A stretch of 32,070 nucleotides of DNA from Ignavibacteria bacterium (GCA_030835085.1 JAUQWQ010000039.1:1-32070), one strand, 5' to 3'; shown: positions 16,528-25,349, counted from the first letter of the stretch. Translations and numbers: made by a program. The notes: generated by a model not told the origin, from the letters alone.

Positions 16528-17378
16528 TGTTTTATAGCGTAAAAAGCTGACCATTCAGCCCTTTGTTTCAGTTCTTTCATCAAAAAATTGTGTTTAGTCA
16601 GCTCATTTATAAGTGTTTCGGTTTCTTCTTTCAGAATACCGGTAACAAAAAGCTTGCCGCCTGTTTTCAGCTTGACATATATGTTCCCAAGATTCGGGAT
16701 AATTACATTACTTGTAATATTAGCTGCAATAACATCAAATCCTGTTTCTGTAATATCAGCAATATCAGCCTGGTGCAGAACAATATCACCTGAAACACCG
16801 TTTTCGCTCATATATTCAACAGCGTTTACAATTGAATCTTCATCAATTTCTATTGCCACTGCACTCTCAACTCCGAGCTTAATTGCTGCAATGCTTAGAA
16901 TTCCGGTTCCGCTGCCAAAATCAAGCAGGTATTTGTCTGAATCAGGGGTAATGAACATGCTCATCTGTTCAAGTATAAGCTGGGTTGTTTCATTGTGACC
17001 GGTACCAAAGGACATTTTAGGGTCTATTTCAATTGGAATATTACCTTTCGAAAGGTCCAATTCATCCCTTTTCCAGGATGGATATATTACAAGTTTATCC
17101 AGAATATAAACAGGCTCAATGGTTTTTTCCCATTCCGTATTCCAGTCCTTATTTTCAAATCTGCCTGTGAAAATGTTATTTTCGGGGATTTTATCTTCTG
17201 CGATCAGCTCACTTTTGAGTTTATCTGCCAATTGTTTATCTGATTCAGGAAGGTACACTTTCAATGTACCATTTTCTTCAAGAATTGTGGTTAAGCCATT
17301 GAGGTAAAGTCTGTTATAAATAAGGTCATAAGTGGATTCATTAAATGCAATTTCCAGCTCAATGTAGGATTTTTCCAT
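16524..17378 (-). CDS. prmA: Ribosomal protein L11 methyltransferase
   Basis: 284 aa from ATG 17378; a TTG two codons earlier is possible. PrmA trimethylates ribosomal protein L11. The N-terminal ~100 residues form the L11-recognition domain (IELEIAFNESTYDLIYNRLY; KDWNTEWEKTIEPVYI). The catalytic domain shows FGTGHNETTQLILEQM, motif I LLDFGSGTGILSIAA, AIEIDEDSIVNAVEY and DVIAANITSNVIIP, all diagnostic of PrmA. It overlaps the downstream Ppx/GppA gene by ATGA. A ~97-nt gap separates it from folD on the same strand, with a small hairpin (accctt/aagggt near 17456-17471). Confidence 0.94.
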   Translation of the reverse strand: MEKSYIELEIAFNESTYDLIYNRLYLNGLTTILEENGTLKVYLPESDKQLADKLKSELIAEDKIPENNIFTGRFENKDWNTEWEKTIEPVYILDKLVIYPSWKRDELDLSKGNIPIEIDPKMSFGTGHNETTQLILEQMSMFITPDSDKYLLDFGSGTGILSIAAIKLGVESAVAIEIDEDSIVNAVEYMSENGVSGDIVLHQADIADITETGFDVIAANITSNVIIPNLGNIYVKLKTGGKLFVTGILKEETETLINELTKHNFLMKELKQRAEWSAFYAIKQ

Positions 17379-17475
17379 ATTCAATATTTTGCGGTAAAAT
17401 TATGAGATTAATTCCTATTTCAATAAAGCAGGTACCGTGGGAGTGCTGTATCATTTTACCCTTAAAAAGGGTTCT

Positions 17476-18366
17476 TTATCCGTAAATTCTCTTCATAGCT
17501 GAATCAAGGGTGTTTTTCATCAGCATGGCAATTGTCATGGGTCCAACCCCGCCCGGGACAGGTGTTATAAGTGATGCTTTTTTGCTGCATTCATCAAAAT
17601 CCACATCTCCAACAACTCGGTACCCTTTTTTACTCTCAGGGTCATCAATTCGGTTAATTCCAACATCAATTATCACTACGCCTTTTTTAATCATGTTTGC
17701 CTTAAGGAACTCGGGTTTCCCGATCGCTGCAATAATAATATCAGCTTTTTTAGTGAATTCGCTTATGCCAGCGGTTGCGCTGTGTGTAACTGTAACAGTG
17801 CAGTTAGCTCCTTTTGTCTTTTGCAGCAATATATTGGCAATAGGTTTTCCGACGATATTGCTTCTGCCAATAATAACTGCGTTTTTACCCGAAGTAATGA
17901 CATTATATCTTTTCAGCAGCTCGTGAATTCCCGCCGGTGTACATGGAGTGAAACATTTTTCGCCTATCATAAGCCTGCCGGCGTTTACAGGGTGGAAACC
18001 GTCAACATCTTTCCTGTAATCAACTGCTTCAAGTATATTCATTTCATTTATATGCTTCGGCAGGGGAAGCTGTATGAGTATGCCGTGTATCTTGCTGCTG
18101 TTATTGTATGAACGGATATGAGCCAGCAATTCTGCTTCGGTAATTTTTTCAGAAAGCCTGTTTACAATAGAATGATAACCAAGCTCAGCGCATTTTTTTT
18201 CCTTCATCTTAACATATATTTCGCTTGCCGGATTATTGCCAACAAGTATCAGTGCAAGGCCCGGTTTAATGTTATTATGAAGGCTTAATTCTTTTTTTAT
18301 CTCATCAGTTATCTGTGATGCTATAAATTTGCCGTCAATTAATTTATTTATTGCTGTTTTTGCCAA
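17476..18366 (-). CDS. folD: Bifunctional methylenetetrahydrofolate dehydrogenase / methenyltetrahydrofolate cyclohydrolase
   Basis: 296 aa. Interconverts 5,10-methylene-, 5,10-methenyl- and 10-formyl-tetrahydrofolate in the cytoplasm using NADP(H). Catalytic Tyr51 and Lys55 lie in YVKMKEKKC. Other marks: QLPLPKHIN, KDVDGFHPVNAGRL, CTPAGIHELL, the dinucleotide motif VIIGRSNIVGKPIA, DVGINR and TPVPGGVGPMTIAMLMKNT. The start is TTG at 18366 directly after an in-frame TAA; no ATG is available before the catalytic region, so TTG is the only canonical choice. Confidence 0.95.
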   Translation of the reverse strand: MAKTAINKLIDGKFIASQITDEIKKELSLHNNIKPGLALILVGNNPASEIYVKMKEKKCAELGYHSIVNRLSEKITEAELLAHIRSYNNSSKIHGILIQLPLPKHINEMNILEAVDYRKDVDGFHPVNAGRLMIGEKCFTPCTPAGIHELLKRYNVITSGKNAVIIGRSNIVGKPIANILLQKTKGANCTVTVTHSATAGISEFTKKADIIIAAIGKPEFLKANMIKKGVVIIDVGINRIDDPESKKGYRVVGDVDFDECSKKASLITPVPGGVGPMTIAMLMKNTLDSAMKRIYG

Positions 18367-18406
18367 TTATTTTTTAAATTATTACTTTTTATTATGATTT
18401 ACTTGA

Positions 18407-20254
18407 TCAGTTCAAATGTTTCTTCAGGAAACCGGTTATCATGTTCCATACAAGAATCTGGTTTGAAACCTTGCTGAACCCGTGACCTTCATCTTCAAGA
18501 ACTTTATATTCCACTTCCTTGTTCCTGCTGCGGAGCTTTTCCACCATCTGGTCTGACTCAGCCTGCACAACCCGCGGGTCATTTTTACCCTGTATAATAA
18601 GCATTGGCGCTGTGATATTATCAATATAATTAACCGGTGAGCGTTCCATCAGGAACTCTTTATCTTTTTCAACATCACCAACCAGTTCAACAACACCGGG
18701 TTTCCAGTGTTCAGGCACTGAGTTGCAGAATGTTATCAGGTTGGAAGGTCCGAAAATATCAACAGCGCATTTCCATAGCTCAGGCGCTTTTGTAACGCAT
18801 GTTAGCGTCATAAATCCGCCAAAGCTGCCGCCAACAACCGCAATTTTATTTTTATCAGTGTAACCGGTAGCAAGTAAATAGTCATAGGCTCCAATTACAT
18901 CTTTGAATTCATTTCCGCCCCAGTCCTTATAGATCTTGCTCTGGAAAGTTTTACCGTAGCCGGTACTTCCGCGGAAATTAGGAGCTATAACGATGTAACC
19001 ACGGTTATTCAGTATCTGGAAGTATTTATTGAAAAGGTTCTTTTCCTGCCACTCCGGTCCGCCGTGCGGCCAGACTATTGCCGGATTTGTTCCGTCTTTC
19101 TTTGCGCTTTTTGGAATGTAGAGGAAACCGTTAATTTCCAGCCCGTCAAAACTTTTGTACTTTATACTCTGGGGAACAGTAAAATCACTTTTCGGGATCC
19201 CGCCGATCATCGAAAAAGTTACCTGTTTCATCTTTTCTTTTTTAATATCGTAAACATAAATATCATTCGGGTTTTGGGGTGAATCAAAAATAAGCACAAT
19301 TTTTTTATCATCCTTTGTGAACTCAATTGAATTGCAGTTACCTTTCGGGATCTTTAGGGTTTTTATTTTTCCGGATTTAAGATTTTTCATCTTAAGTTTT
19401 GTTGTACCGCTATCATTAACTGCATAAAGCAGGTGTTTCTCATCATGAGAAAGCAGGTAATTTGTTATATCCCATTTTTCAGTCTGAAACCATCCAATTT
19501 CACCTGTCCTGATCTTATAGTATGCAAGCGCTAAGAATTCTCTTTCATAATCTGATACGAAATATATTGTATCAGCTTTTTTGTTGAACATACCGCCTGT
19601 ATTTTTCATGTTCCCTTTGTGTCCGGTTACATTTTTCATCTCTTCGGTTTTTGTATCGTAGAGCAGCAGGTCGTGATTGGAGTTACTGTAAAACTTCTGG
19701 TAAAGGATATATCTTTCATCAGCGCTCCAGCCAATTGCTGAAATCGGGGAGGGTTCGCTGAACTCTGTGACACATTTTTCAATTCCTGTATTAATATCAA
19801 GCATATACGTATCAAAATACCTGGGGTCACGTTTGTTTGAGCTGAATAATATCTTATCACCTTTTTTATTAAATGAACAGAACGTAACCTGGGAACCTTT
19901 GTGGCCCGGGGTTAAGGCTTTTACTTCTCCGCCTTTAGCAGAAATAAGATATAACATGTGATTTTCATCACCCATGTTATCAGATGAAAATAATATTTCA
20001 TGGGTTTTGGGTGAATAATGCAGTGATGAAACAGCGTTATCTTCCAGTGTAATCTGGCTGGCCCAGCCGCCATCTGTTGGAATTGTCCATACATTAGGCA
20101 ATCCGTTCGTATTGGTTATATATGCTATGGTTTTTCCGTCCGGTGAAACTGAAAATCCGGTAATTGCCCTTATTGCGAAATATTGTGCAATTGAATATTG
20201 TTTGTTTGAGGTTTGCGTGCTTTTTTGAGTTTTATTGGTTTTTGGCGGAGTCAT
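18407..20254 (-). CDS. S9-family (prolyl oligopeptidase-like) serine peptidase
   Basis: 615 aa. The N-terminal ~340 residues form a TolB/DPP-like beta-propeller with repeats of the 'SPDGKTIAYITN', 'FNKKGDKILFSSN' kind. The C-terminal alpha/beta-hydrolase has the triad Ser477 in GGSFGGF, Asp559 in GKNDPRV and His591 in EGHGF; the S9 landmark NFRGSTGYGKTF is also present. No signal peptide, so the enzyme is probably cytoplasmic and cleaves short peptides. ATG start. It is transcribed divergently from deoC; a TAnnTTTG match sits about 30 nt upstream. Confidence 0.93.
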   Translation of the reverse strand: MTPPKTNKTQKSTQTSNKQYSIAQYFAIRAITGFSVSPDGKTIAYITNTNGLPNVWTIPTDGGWASQITLEDNAVSSLHYSPKTHEILFSSDNMGDENHMLYLISAKGGEVKALTPGHKGSQVTFCSFNKKGDKILFSSNKRDPRYFDTYMLDINTGIEKCVTEFSEPSPISAIGWSADERYILYQKFYSNSNHDLLLYDTKTEEMKNVTGHKGNMKNTGGMFNKKADTIYFVSDYEREFLALAYYKIRTGEIGWFQTEKWDITNYLLSHDEKHLLYAVNDSGTTKLKMKNLKSGKIKTLKIPKGNCNSIEFTKDDKKIVLIFDSPQNPNDIYVYDIKKEKMKQVTFSMIGGIPKSDFTVPQSIKYKSFDGLEINGFLYIPKSAKKDGTNPAIVWPHGGPEWQEKNLFNKYFQILNNRGYIVIAPNFRGSTGYGKTFQSKIYKDWGGNEFKDVIGAYDYLLATGYTDKNKIAVVGGSFGGFMTLTCVTKAPELWKCAVDIFGPSNLITFCNSVPEHWKPGVVELVGDVEKDKEFLMERSPVNYIDNITAPMLIIQGKNDPRVVQAESDQMVEKLRSRNKEVEYKVLEDEGHGFSKVSNQILVWNMITGFLKKHLN

Positions 20255-20283
20255 ACTTTAAAAATTATATATTCAGTAATCAA

Positions 20284-20291
20284 CAAAGATA
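20284..20291 (-). promoter_or_regulatory. Candidate Bacteroidota-type -7 element for the S9 peptidase gene
   Basis: On the minus strand this reads TATCTTTG, an exact TAnnTTTG match, 30 nt from the ATG. No clear -33 TTTG is seen at the usual distance. The same octamer occurs upstream of the histidine kinase at 25342. Moderate evidence only, as the spacer region is AT-rich. Confidence 0.4.
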
Positions 20292-20371
20292 ACATTTTGC
20301 AGTAACAGATATAATCCATAAAATTCTGAATTTATTAACTGAAATTCGTTTTTATTAAACAAATATATGCG

Positions 20372-20379
20372 TAAATTTG
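20372..20379 (+). promoter_or_regulatory. Candidate Bacteroidota-type -7 element for deoC
   Basis: TAAATTTG is an exact TAnnTTTG match ending 7 nt before the deoC ATG. If used, transcription would begin within a few bases of the start codon, giving a leaderless or nearly leaderless mRNA. No Shine-Dalgarno is present before the ATG, which is consistent. Confidence 0.45.
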
Positions 20380-20386
20380 CCAAAAT

Positions 20387-21301
20387 ATGAATATCAACTC
20401 AGCAATAAACAGCCTTGAATCGTTTCACCTTGCAGTAGATGAAACAGGCGCAAAAGAGAGAGCAGCCTCTATTGCGGGAAGAAGCATCAAAAAAGAAAGT
20501 AAAGTTCACGCAATAAAACTGGCTGTATCAATGATAGACCTGACAACCCTTGAAGGAAAAGACTCAGAAGGAAAAGTTCACGCATTGTGCCAAAAGGCTG
20601 TAAGACCGCTTGATGGAAGTGATGAAATACCTCACGTAGCGGCTGTTTGCGTTTATCCAAATATGGTAAAAACTGCCAAATCAGCGCTTATGGGCAGCGG
20701 CGTTTTTGTCGCATCAGTTGCAACTGCTTTTCCAAGCGGACAATCACCCCTAAAGCTGAAAATTGAAGAAGTGAAAAGAGTAGTAAATATGGGTGCCGAT
20801 GAGGTTGATATGGTTATCAGCAGGGGAGAGTTCCTTGAAGGCAATTACCGGTATGTTTATGATGAAGTCAAAGCCATTAAAGAAGCATGCGGCGAAGCTC
20901 ATTTGAAAGTAATACTTGAAACCGGTGAGCTTGAAACATATGATAATGTGAGGAAAGCAAGCTTGATTTCAATGCTTGCAGGTGCCGACTTCATAAAAAC
21001 TTCGACCGGTAAAGTACAGCCTGCAGCTACGCTGCCTGTGACACTGGTGATGCTTGAGGCAATACGGGATTTTTACAATGAAACCGGAAAAATTATCGGG
21101 ATGAAACCTGCCGGCGGTATTAAGACAACTAAGGACGCAATTGCTTATCTTTGTTTAGTGAAAGAAACACTTGGTGATATGTGGCTGACACCTGATCTTT
21201 TCAGGATGGGAGCATCATCATTATTAAACGACCTGTTAATGCAGTACAGAAAAGAACAGACAGGCGTATATCAATCAGCGGAATATTTTACAAATGATTA
21301 G
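20387..21301 (+). CDS. deoC: Deoxyribose-phosphate aldolase
   Basis: 304 aa, cytoplasmic class I aldolase. Splits 2-deoxyribose-5-phosphate into glyceraldehyde-3-phosphate and acetaldehyde. The Schiff-base Lys204 lies in FIKTSTGK and the second active-site Lys240 in MKPAGGIKT; ADEVDMVISRG carries the conserved Asp. CVYPNMV and FPSGQSPLKLKIEE are also typical. An N-terminal ~45-residue extension precedes the barrel, as in the longer DeoC forms. First gene of a rightward operon: the next gene overlaps it by 8 nt, and an aldehyde dehydrogenase that could oxidise the acetaldehyde lies downstream. Confidence 0.95.
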   Translation: MNINSAINSLESFHLAVDETGAKERAASIAGRSIKKESKVHAIKLAVSMIDLTTLEGKDSEGKVHALCQKAVRPLDGSDEIPHVAAVCVYPNMVKTAKSALMGSGVFVASVATAFPSGQSPLKLKIEEVKRVVNMGADEVDMVISRGEFLEGNYRYVYDEVKAIKEACGEAHLKVILETGELETYDNVRKASLISMLAGADFIKTSTGKVQPAATLPVTLVMLEAIRDFYNETGKIIGMKPAGGIKTTKDAIAYLCLVKETLGDMWLTPDLFRMGASSLLNDLLMQYRKEQTGVYQSAEYFTND

Positions 21302-22079
21302 ACATGCTTTTTTAATAATTCTTGTATATTTGGTATTTGCACCGGCTTCTTCATATTCGGCAGGGAATGCTGATACCAGCTTCAGTTTCAGGTATTATGA
21401 TTATGATGTGAATATCAGCAGCTCCGGATCGGAATTTTTCAGGGGAAGACTAAGTATAACAGAAAAAGGTAAAGAACTTTTTTCAATGGATAGTTCATTT
21501 ACTGATTATGTTGAACATAAATTCATAGATCTCAACGGTGATGGTTCCAATGAAATGCTTTTGTATTTAACAGAAGGAGCATCACCTTATGTATTTCATT
21601 TTTTGTATATATTTGATCATACAAAGAGTGCAAAGCCGCTATACATGCTTCAAAACGGTGAGGTTGATACATCAGTTTTCGGGAAACCCCTGTTATCAGT
21701 TAATTCAAGAATGTCGCCTGCAGTACTTGGTTTATGGTACAGCTGGTTCCTGAAATATGAAGATAACAAACTGAAATACATTAAACCGGAGGACAGCAGG
21801 AGAAGCATGCTTGGACCGGACCTGGTTAACATCAAAGAAAATCTTAATGAACTCCAAAAGAGCAACCAGGTTTGTGATGATTTTGCTTACAATGTTTTTT
21901 TTGAATATATTTTTATAACATCAAAAATTTCAGGTGAAGAATCTGAAGCTGAAAGATTTTTTGAAGAAAACTATAAGTGCGAAAATAAAACTGCATCTTT
22001 AAAACAGTTCAAAACTACTGCTGCTGAGAATTATACATGGATAAAAGACGAAGAAAATTATAAGTATACAGATTATTAA
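21294..22079 (+). CDS. Exported hypothetical protein with a DxNxDG calcium-type motif
   Basis: 261 aa, family not recognised. A cleavable signal peptide spans about residues 1-23 (MIRHAFLIILVYLVFAPASS). The mature part is rich in aromatic and acidic residues, and DLNGDGSNEMLLYL near residue 75-88 resembles the Ca-binding loop found in FG-GAP/VCBS or dockerin-like proteins. The C-terminal third (VCDDFAYNVFFEYIF, ESEAERFFEENYKC) is helical. It overlaps deoC by 8 nt and precedes the 67-aa gene by 18 nt, so it is probably cotranscribed; the reason for an exported protein in a deoxyribose operon is unknown. Confidence 0.8.
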   Translation: MIRHAFLIILVYLVFAPASSYSAGNADTSFSFRYYDYDVNISSSGSEFFRGRLSITEKGKELFSMDSSFTDYVEHKFIDLNGDGSNEMLLYLTEGASPYVFHFLYIFDHTKSAKPLYMLQNGEVDTSVFGKPLLSVNSRMSPAVLGLWYSWFLKYEDNKLKYIKPEDSRRSMLGPDLVNIKENLNELQKSNQVCDDFAYNVFFEYIFITSKISGEESEAERFFEENYKCENKTASLKQFKTTAAENYTWIKDEENYKYTDY

Positions 22080-22097
22080 CTAACCAAACAAAATACA

Positions 22098-22301
22098 ATG
22101 CCAGAAATCTCAGAATACAAAGGAAACAAACTTATTTGCCTGAACCCCGGTTCAAAATTCACATTTTCATTCGGCTTAAGCAAAGCCAAGATGATCCTCG
22201 AAAATCTTGATGCAATCAAGAAGTTCGTTGATACAAATGGCGAGAGCTGCGGCGATGAAGCTCCGGCAGGCGGCGAAGGCTCATCCGCAGAACCATTCTA
22301 G
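22098..22301 (+). CDS. 67-aa conserved-looking small protein of unknown function
   Basis: Begins MPEISEYKGNKLICLNPGSK, followed by a compact basic helix (SKAKMILENLDAIKKFVD) and an acidic Gly/Ser/Ala-rich tail with one Cys. No signal peptide or TM segment. Located 18 nt after the exported hypothetical and 44 nt before the aldehyde dehydrogenase. The coding pattern is the same as its neighbours, so it is probably a real gene. No family recognised. Confidence 0.7.
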   Translation: MPEISEYKGNKLICLNPGSKFTFSFGLSKAKMILENLDAIKKFVDTNGESCGDEAPAGGEGSSAEPF

Positions 22302-22345
22302 TTCTGCGTTTAAATTTTGTTTCCCAATTTTAATTTAATGTAATT

Positions 22346-23866
22346 ATGACATTCAGGGAAAAATCTTCATCTGCTTCAGCACGTAATGCCATTAATGGTA
22401 ATGGCAGTTCAAAAAGCAGCTCCCCGGTTTCCAAAAAGCCGGTGTGGGAGTATGCGCCCTCACCCGAAGCAAAAGATCATATTGAAATTAGATCGCAGTA
22501 TGATCTTTTTATAGGCGGCAAATGGCAGAAAGCAAAAAAATATTTTGCCACTGTAAATCCCGCAACAGAAGAAAAGCTTTCTGAAGTCGCTTCGGCATCA
22601 AAAGATGATGTGAACAGGGCAGTACTATCAGCTGAAAGAGCGTATAATAAGGTATGGAGCAAAACTCCGGCAAAGGAGCGCGCAAAATATATTTTTCGCA
22701 TTGCAAGGATAATGCAGGAAAAGGCCAGAGAATTTGCTGTCATTGAAACTATGGATGGCGGTAAGCCCATTAAAGAATCAAAATCTGTTGATGTTCCTTT
22801 GGCCCTGGCTCATTTCTTCTATTATGCAGGGTGGGCAGATAAACTCAAATATGCGTTTCCAAATCAGGTGTTTGCACCTGTAGGTGTTGTGGGACAGATC
22901 ATACCATGGAATTTTCCTTTGCTGATGGCAGCTTGGAAAATTGCTCCGGCCCTGGCGTGCGGGAACACAGTTGTTATTAAGTCCGCTGAAACAACTCCGC
23001 TAACACTATATAAATTAGCAGAAGTAATTCAGGAAGCCGGTTTGCCGGATGGTGTTGTGAATATAATCAGCGGCGCAGGTGATACCGGTGCAGCAATTGT
23101 TAATCACCCTAAAGTAAAAAAGATAGCATTTACGGGCTCAACCGATGTTGGCAAGCTGATAATGCGTTCAATTGCAGGCACAGATAAAAAAGTTACACTT
23201 GAGCTTGGCGGTAAAGCCGCAAATATAATTTTTGAAGATGCTCCTATTGACCAGGCAATAGAAGGTATTATAAACGGAATATATTTTAACCAGGGACATG
23301 TATGCTGTGCAGGTTCCAGATTATTCGTACAGGAAAGCATAAAAAACACTGTAATTAAGAAACTTAAACACCGCTTAAAGAGTTTAAGAGTAGGAAACCC
23401 GCTTGATAAGAATACTGATGTTGGTGCTATAAACTCAAAAATGCAGCTTAAGAAAATTACTGAATTGGTGAATTCAGGAATTGAAGAAGGCTGCAGTATT
23501 TACCAGCCTGAGTGCAGTCTGCCTGAGCGCGGATATTACTTCAAACCTACATTTTTTACAAATGTAGCTCAATCTAACCGCATAGCACAGGAAGAGATCT
23601 TTGGGCCGGTACTTTCGGTTTTAACTTTCAGAACTCCCAAAGAAGCGATTGAAAAGGCTAATAATACTCAATACGGACTATCAGCCGGTATTTGGACTGA
23701 TAAAGGCTCAAAAATTTTTAAAATGGTGGGTCAGTTAAAAGCAGGTGTAGTATGGTCCAATACCTACAACAGGTTTAACCCGGCCTCTCCTTTTGGCGGC
23801 TACAAAGAAAGCGGTTTTGGCAGAGAAGGCGGCCTTCAGGGCTTAAAAGAATATCTGAATTTTTAA
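22346..23866 (+). CDS. Aldehyde dehydrogenase (NAD(P)+-dependent), full length
   Basis: 506 aa. Oxidises an aldehyde to the acid; acetaldehyde from DeoC is a plausible substrate. Active site visible: Asn189 in PWNFP, the NAD-binding Lys in VIKSAETTP, FTGSTDVGK, general base Glu286 in LELGGK and nucleophile Cys320 in GHVCCAGSR. The Glu-Cys distance (34) is that of classical ALDHs. C-terminal EEIFGPVLSV and the NRFNPASPFGGYKESGFGREGG segment complete the fold. The first ~35 residues are a low-complexity Ser/Lys-rich leader not found in most ALDHs. It lies 23 nt before the TPR gene. Confidence 0.95.
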   Translation: MTFREKSSSASARNAINGNGSSKSSSPVSKKPVWEYAPSPEAKDHIEIRSQYDLFIGGKWQKAKKYFATVNPATEEKLSEVASASKDDVNRAVLSAERAYNKVWSKTPAKERAKYIFRIARIMQEKAREFAVIETMDGGKPIKESKSVDVPLALAHFFYYAGWADKLKYAFPNQVFAPVGVVGQIIPWNFPLLMAAWKIAPALACGNTVVIKSAETTPLTLYKLAEVIQEAGLPDGVVNIISGAGDTGAAIVNHPKVKKIAFTGSTDVGKLIMRSIAGTDKKVTLELGGKAANIIFEDAPIDQAIEGIINGIYFNQGHVCCAGSRLFVQESIKNTVIKKLKHRLKSLRVGNPLDKNTDVGAINSKMQLKKITELVNSGIEEGCSIYQPECSLPERGYYFKPTFFTNVAQSNRIAQEEIFGPVLSVLTFRTPKEAIEKANNTQYGLSAGIWTDKGSKIFKMVGQLKAGVVWSNTYNRFNPASPFGGYKESGFGREGGLQGLKEYLNF

Positions 23867-23889
23867 ATTATAAATTATTTATACCGGGA

Positions 23890-25242
23890 ATGAGAATTAA
23901 ACTCCTTTTATTAGCAGCAGCGTTAATATTTGTTTCTAATCTCACCTACTCATTTGATTCAACCCGCGTTACTTTTGCTGAAGCAATGGATGCGCTGAAT
24001 GCTGAAGAATACGAAACAGCAGTAGATCTCTTTACAAAATATTTAAAGGTCTCAAGCGGCCACGATGAAGGATATTACCAGCGCGGCAACGCTTATTATG
24101 AATTAAAGCAGTATGATAAAGCTCTTACGGATTACTCATATGCCTACAACATGGGTTTCCAGAAGGATGAAGTTATGTTCTTCAGAATGGGGATGATATA
24201 TAAAAACAATAAAGATTATCTGACCGCGCTGGAGTATTTTAATACTGCTGCAGATTTAGACAAAAAATATACTCAGGCATATCTTGAAATGGGAAATCTT
24301 GCCATGCTTGCCGAAGATTACAATAAAGCATCTGAATATTATAACACAGCATTAAGCCTTGACCCAAACTACCCGGAAGTCTATTTTTCACTGGGAGAAA
24401 TAAATATGCGTTCAGCTAACTACGGAGATGCCGTTACCAATTACGAAAAGGCAATAAAACTTGATTCAGCAAACCTGAAGTATTATTATAACCTTGGAAT
24501 GGCATATAATAGCTTAAAAGATACTCTTAATACAATTAGTAATCTCAATAAAGCTCTTAAATTAGATCCCGGTTACGGTCTGGCGTATTACGGTCTTGCA
24601 ACTGTTTATAATTCTCTCGGTGACTATCCCAAATCAATTGAAAATTATACTAAAGCCATTAATTCTAAAGGTTCAGGTTTAATGCCTTACTTTGTATATA
24701 CCGAACGCGGTATGGTATACCTTAAGATGAAGGAACTGAGCAGTGCAATGAAAGACTTCGACTTTGCTATAAAGCTTAATGTAAATGATACAGATTCATA
24801 TCTTGAAAGAGGTAAGCTTCTGCTTTTTTCAGGTCAGGATACAGCGGCATTTGAAGATTTTTCGAAAGTGATCTCACTTGATGAACAGAATTCACAGGCT
24901 TATGCTTACCGCGGTAATTTATATCTTGAAAGGGGGCAGATAGACCTGGCCGAGGCTGATTTAAGAAAAGCTGTAACATTTAATCCAAATGATACTCTTG
25001 CATTATTCCAGTTAGGAAATGTACTTTATGCAAAAGATGATTACCAGAATGCTTTAAATTATTATATCAAAGCTCTAAATGTGAATCCAAAATACAGTGA
25101 TGTTTTTGAAAACAGGGGAATATGTTACTATAATCTCGGGTTTTATAAACTAGCTGCCGCTGATTTCGAATCTGCAATGAAATTTAAACCGGAACTTAAG
25201 GAAAAATTACAGCCACTTTATATTGATGCAAAATCCAAGTAA
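23890..25242 (+). CDS. Exported TPR-repeat protein
   Basis: 450 aa. N-terminal signal peptide (MRIKLLLLAAALIFVSNLTYS). The rest consists of roughly eleven to twelve tetratricopeptide repeats with the W/Y-G-Y-A-P consensus, for example EGYYQRGNAYYELKQYDKAL, AYLEMGNLAMLAEDYNKASE and VYFSLGEINMRSANYGDA. A periplasmic or surface protein-interaction scaffold; partner unknown. Last gene of the deoC operon, followed by a terminator at 25281. Confidence 0.9.
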   Translation: MRIKLLLLAAALIFVSNLTYSFDSTRVTFAEAMDALNAEEYETAVDLFTKYLKVSSGHDEGYYQRGNAYYELKQYDKALTDYSYAYNMGFQKDEVMFFRMGMIYKNNKDYLTALEYFNTAADLDKKYTQAYLEMGNLAMLAEDYNKASEYYNTALSLDPNYPEVYFSLGEINMRSANYGDAVTNYEKAIKLDSANLKYYYNLGMAYNSLKDTLNTISNLNKALKLDPGYGLAYYGLATVYNSLGDYPKSIENYTKAINSKGSGLMPYFVYTERGMVYLKMKELSSAMKDFDFAIKLNVNDTDSYLERGKLLLFSGQDTAAFEDFSKVISLDEQNSQAYAYRGNLYLERGQIDLAEADLRKAVTFNPNDTLALFQLGNVLYAKDDYQNALNYYIKALNVNPKYSDVFENRGICYYNLGFYKLAAADFESAMKFKPELKEKLQPLYIDAKSK

Positions 25243-25280
25243 GTGTTTTAATTAAACAAGATTACCCGGATTTTAACTAT

Positions 25281-25315
25281 AAACCGGCATTTTTTAATAA
25301 AATGCTGGTTTTTGT
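25281..25315 (+). terminator. Intrinsic terminator after the deoC-TPR operon
   Basis: Arms aaaccggcatttt (25281-25293) and aaaatgctggttt (25299-25311) pair over 13 positions with one G-U, loop ttaat, followed by a T-rich tail. Confidence 0.8.
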
Positions 25316-25341
25316 TTATTTACTATTTCATATATGTTGTT

Positions 25342-25349
25342 TATCTTTG
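25342..25349 (+). promoter_or_regulatory. Candidate -7 element for the PAS histidine kinase operon
   Basis: TATCTTTG, an exact TAnnTTTG match, lies in the 213-nt gap between the terminator and the kinase. A TTTG occurs at 25311-25314, but its 27-nt spacing is longer than the usual 17-23. The predicted leader is about 80-100 nt. Confidence 0.4.

Noticed and set aside
17456-17471. Terminator of folD
   Set aside because: Only a 6-bp stem (accctt/aagggt) without a T-run in the folD direction; too weak to list as a feature.
20387-23866. Bacterial microcompartment operon (deoC plus aldehyde dehydrogenase)
   Set aside because: No BMC shell-protein gene anywhere in the window, and the ALDH is the classical non-acylating type without a recognisable encapsulation peptide.
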